Assembly (NCBI GenBank): GCA_013350335.1
Contig: CM023535.1
Location: 25,009,617-25,073,616 of the forward strand
Direction: 5' to 3'
Source: Chimonanthus salicifolius
Taxonomy: Eukaryota; Streptophyta; Magnoliopsida; Laurales; Calycanthaceae
Length of the DNA stretch: 64,000 nucleotides
Shown: positions 60,564 through 64,000 of the stretch, in pieces
How positions within the stretch are numbered: the first letter of the stretch is position 1
Layout: every line of letters starts with the position of its first letter
Program-made: the position numbers and the translations under genes
Notes under the pieces: generated by a model
The model's database searches: none
Told to the model about the DNA's origin: nothing
The model's input: only the letters and a program-made list of their open reading frames with translations

Positions 60564-61419
60564 TATAGAAGATGATAGTATCAAACCATTCACATCAAAG
60601 AAGACAAAGATTTACGTGGAAAACCCCTAAGGGAAAAAATCATGGGAAAAAAATAGATTTTATTATTGTAGTGTGTTACAAAATACACAGGCAATGCCTA
60701 TACATACAATAAGGAGTCCCAAATATAGAAGGAGTCCAAATATGGAAGGTACTCTCTTTCCTCAATCAACATTCCCCCTCAAGTTGATGCGAAAATATTA
60801 ATGGAGCCCAACTTGGATAATATATCTTGGAATTTGGTAGCAGGAAGACTTTTTTGTGACAATAAATGCTAACTGTTTATCACTGCGAACAAACAAAGTA
60901 CAAATAACATTTGCTTGCACATTTTCTCTAATACCATTTTTAACGCATTGTCCCGCTAGCATAATGTTGTCCACTTTGGGCCTAAAAGGGTCCATACGAC
61001 TTTGCATTGGCAAGACAATAAAAAGTTGCTCTCAAAAGGCCTCATTTTAGAAGGAGGAGAAGCTCCACATATATCCCACTGTCAACTCTGCATTCTAGGC
61101 GATGTGCAACAGAGAGCACGCCCAAGCCTGGCGACTTTTTCTTAAGACCAGAGCCATCTCCAGCTTTGTGCACACCTACAGTTAAACGTTGAACCATGCT
61201 CTGATACCATGTAGAAGATGATAGTATCAAACCATTCACATTCAAGAAGACAAAGATTTACATGGAAAACCCCTAAGGTAAAAAACCACGGAAGAAGAGA
61301 GAAATTTTATTATTGTGGTGTGTTACAAAATATACTGGAAATGCCTATATATATGCAATAATGAGTCCCAAATATGAAAGAGTCCAAATATGAAAGGTAC
61401 TCTCTTTCCTCAATCAACA
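60564..61419 (-). mobile_element. TRIM-like mini LTR retrotransposon, 856 bp
   Basis: Two LTRs, 60564-60771 and 61210-61419 (about 210 bp each), share GAAGATGATAGTATCAAACC and end CTTTCCTCAATCAACA. On the minus strand the element starts TGTTGATTGAGG; its primer-binding site TGGTATCAGAGC directly adjoins the right LTR (61198-61209), and a TTGAGGGGGAATG polypurine tract adjoins the left one. Flanking 5-bp repeats GTGTC and ATGTC differ at one base. The 438-bp interior has no open reading frame of note, so it is non-autonomous. Confidence 0.88.
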
Positions 61420-61589
61420 ATGTCACTACTCAAAAACCAGTTCGAACAACCGGCAACACTTTGCATGTAATACTGATGTTGATGCCCCTTATTCCTATCC
61501 AATATCTTCTGAAAGCACAGAGAGATGGTAAAGATTTGAGTGGGTGATGGCAGGATGATTAGGCCTTTTATTTACAAGGACAGCAAGCA

Positions 61590-63569
61590 TGAAAGTTCCC
61601 GGTGTGCTAGAACACGGGTCAAGATTGAACCTAGAGGGGGGGTGAATAGGACAATCACCAATTTTAATGGTCTTTACAAAAAATTGATTAATTAAATGAT
61701 TTGCAGTAGATAAATTAGATTAGTCAAGTGTGTGATAAGAAAGTGTGCCAATAAAAGAACAATCACACAATAAGCTCTAACACCATAAGACTAACGTATA
61801 GTGGTTAAGTTAAGCAACCTAGATCCATTGTTAAGACTTACCCAACCTTGGGCTATTTCCAATTCACTAAGTGGGGAATTACACCCACAATAATAGATTA
61901 GGACTTCCACCTAATCAATTTGTTGGAAATTTCACCCAACTCATAGCTCTCTATTTTTTTATAGTGGTTCAAGCCCCTTACTTTAATCCACTTCACAATG
62001 ATGATGATTAAAATAAAATCAAATACTAAGAACAAACTTGTCTTGTTTGAGTTCACTTGTATATGATGTGCTTCTTGAAGATTCCTTCCCAATGTGATGT
62101 AGTTTGATGACGAAGATGTGCCTTGTGTTAGCTCAATCACAATCTATGGGTAATGTCTCTAGGATTTAACATTTGCAAGTTCTATCCTAGATTTGGTTTT
62201 CTCTCTCTCTCAATCTCAATCAAGATGATTGGATTTCAAATGATTCACCTAAGTAAAGTGCTTAAAGAGGAATGTGGGAAAGGTTTGGCATCACTAGGGA
62301 TGCCTTAAGATGTTCCATGTTGAAAGGTCCAACCTCACTCATAAGAGTTTGAAGTATATATAAGCAAACAAGTGAATCTCGAGCTGATACGGGCGATCGA
62401 TCGTGTGTCCAAAAGAGTCGTTGGAATGTTACCTTGCGCATTAGTGGTTTTCCAATAGATAGAAAACTGACAAGGACGATTGATCATGCTCACGATCGAT
62501 TGCCATTCATGATGGATCGTGTGGACAATTTTTCAGCAAAACAGCTCTCCACTAAAGTGGCCATATCTTGGGCTCCCGAACTCCAATTTGAGTGTTCTTG
62601 GATTCTATGAAAACTCTTTCAATGCTTTATCCAACCATGGTGGTTTTACCAGTTGATTACTTCATTTGATAGAGTGAAATAATCTCACAAGTCATGACAT
62701 TTTGACAGCCCATATTTTTCCAAGATATGTTTAGGAGCTTCAAGGTTTTGGTCCATTTTCTCTACGTTTGGTCTAATCTTACCAATATGGATTCTAAGCC
62801 TAGAGAAGGTCATGTCTCGGCGATTGGTCGTGTGCCCGATGTATCGTGCGCTATACCACACGATGGGTCACCACCGGACGAATAGATCGGCCTGAGCCTG
62901 ACTGTATTTTTCAGTGGGTATCCTACCCAGGCTCCATGCGATTGATTATAAGGGCGATTGGTCACCGCAATACCCAAATGAAGGATCGTCTGCACGATCG
63001 GTTGTTCGAGACATGACTGTGAATTACAGTCCAGATTTTGCCTAAGCCTAGGGCGATTGATCGTATCTACGATTGGATTGGCCATGTCACAGCAATACAT
63101 CGTGAGCACGAATGTATCGTCCTGGGACCACTGGAGTTTGACAAACCATTCCAAACCAGAAGCTTCATTTTTCTAGGACATTGATCACAATATCACGATT
63201 GGTCGCTTGTTGTCAATGGCGATTGATTGCCGACACAATGTGTCTTCCTGACAGTAAAATCAATGGTTTGAAACTTTAAGTCCATGTTCTGATTTGGCGT
63301 CAAACATCCACTAGGCTTACTTATGATTTACCAAGATGTTCTCTTAGCCTAGGCAGGGGCATCCTAAGGTGTTGGGTTCCACCTAGAGTCATCTATAACC
63401 AATTTACCTTTGTGATTGCCATACACATGGTGATGCTTGATTCTCCAACTTGATCTTCAGTCTTCACCACCACTTGAGTTTTGTATTCTTACTTCAATCT
63501 TCCGAGGTAATGCTTCACCTAAGTCATGGAATTGACAAATAGGTGACTTGGTAAGCCGGGGCACTAACA
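61590..63569 (-). mobile_element. Copia (SIRE-like) solo LTR with a CGATCGATCG word array, 1980 bp
   Basis: Perfect 5-bp flanking repeats AAGCA (61585-61589 and 63570-63574). On the minus strand it starts TGTTAGTGCCCCGG and ends CACACCGGGAACTTTCA, with the CCCCCCCTCTAGGTTCAATC block near the end that also marks the solo LTR at 32394. The middle (62385-63240) holds some fifteen copies of words around GCGATTGATCG / CACGATCG. No internal region, so a solo LTR. Confidence 0.82.
62385..63240. repeat. Dispersed CGATCGATCG-type palindromic words
   Basis: Repeated variants such as GGCGATCGATCGTGTG, CACGATCGATTGCC, GGCGATTGGTCGTGTG, CGTCTGCACGATCGG and GGGCGATTGATCGTA occur about every 40-70 bp and often in opposite orientation pairs. 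Confidence 0.8.
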
Positions 63570-63706
63570 AAGCATATGTTTCTTCTTTAGATTTTGGTTG
63601 GATTATGTTAAGTGACAAAACGTCTCACTGCAGTTAATTCGTAAAACCAATAACTCTATATAACACTTAAGCATCCTTCCACAGCTAGCTTTTGAGAGTG
63701 AGTTAT

Positions 63707-64000
63707 GTTAGAACATAATATGAACAACTAATCACAAAGCACAACCACAACACGATAAAATAATAACACCACAATACATCGGACAACGAGATTTATGTGG
63801 TTCGACAAAGACATGCCTACGTCCACGGAGTATGCTTCACTAGGAGAGAAAAAAAAATAACCATACAACATGAATAATTCCGTTAGTTTAAGTCCCAAGT
63901 CCCTTGTACACCCCTCTCTTCTTACCCTCTCAAACCCAAAAGAAAGAACCCTTCTTCTTACCGTACATTATTCTCTTCATGTGTTTCCTGTGGTTGCTGC
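63707..64000. mobile_element. Start of an LTR-like repeat cut by the window edge
   Basis: TGTTAGAACATAATATGAAC at 63707 is followed by GATTTATGTGGTTCGAC and GCCTACGTCCACGGAG, words common in plant copia and TRIM LTRs (compare GATTTACGTGGAAAACCCC in the element at 60564). The other end lies outside the window. Confidence 0.45.

Overview
This is nuclear DNA of a flowering plant, most likely a eudicot with a repeat-rich genome. It shows long AT-rich spacers, split genes with GT-AG introns, tRNA-derived SINEs, plant LINE and Ty3/Ty1 elements, and several kinds of small TIR transposon. I cannot name the species. Nothing bacterial (operons, ribosome binding sites, CRISPR) is present.

Two genes look intact and functional. 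PRD1 (plus strand, 43035-53045, nine exons, 1296 codons) encodes the plant MEI1-related protein needed for meiotic double-strand break formation. A pentatricopeptide-repeat (PPR) gene (minus strand, 53956-56908, two exons, 513 codons) faces it tail to tail about 0.9 kb away. The same two genes are neighbours in Arabidopsis (At4g14180 and At4g14190), so this is an old conserved block. Their introns have collected transposons: two hAT-type elements and a SINE in PRD1, and a Mutator-like MITE in the PPR gene.

The left end (about 3.5-7.6 kb) holds three broken gene relics: the kinase C-lobe of a receptor-like kinase with a frameshift, a piece of caffeic acid O-methyltransferase exon 1, and a DREB2-type AP2/ERF gene with a stop and frameshifts. 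The tail of the DREB2 relic carries a tandemly amplified 147-bp (49-residue) acidic module.

From about 9.6 to 42.2 kb the window is nearly all mobile DNA: a truncated LTR, a TIR element full of TTCGAA-type palindromes, a SINE, a 5'-truncated LINE carrying a hAT insertion, several hAT-type elements, and a nested LTR complex. In that complex a decayed Ty3/gypsy element (about 17.8-38.6 kb) was invaded twice: by a 10.6-kb element with roughly 4-kb LTRs (21535-32094, target duplication AGTGA), and by a copia-type solo LTR (32394-37183) that itself carries a second solo LTR (33335-36675). A further hAT-type MITE (40444-41002) and a truncated LINE end (41626-42172) follow.

The right end (57-64 kb) is AT-rich and holds a small hAT-type MITE, a probable SINE, a TRIM-like mini LTR element (60564-61419), a copia-type solo LTR (61590-63569) and the start of another LTR-like repeat.

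A recurring theme is that many unrelated elements each carry an array of their own short self-complementary word (TTCAGTCGACTGAA, CGATCGATCG, ATCGGCCGATAT, TTCGAACGAA). That is the most unusual pattern I see, together with the amplified DREB2 tail module. All boundaries were read by eye from sequence; target duplications and splice joins were checked base by base, but homology calls rest on family knowledge, not database searches.
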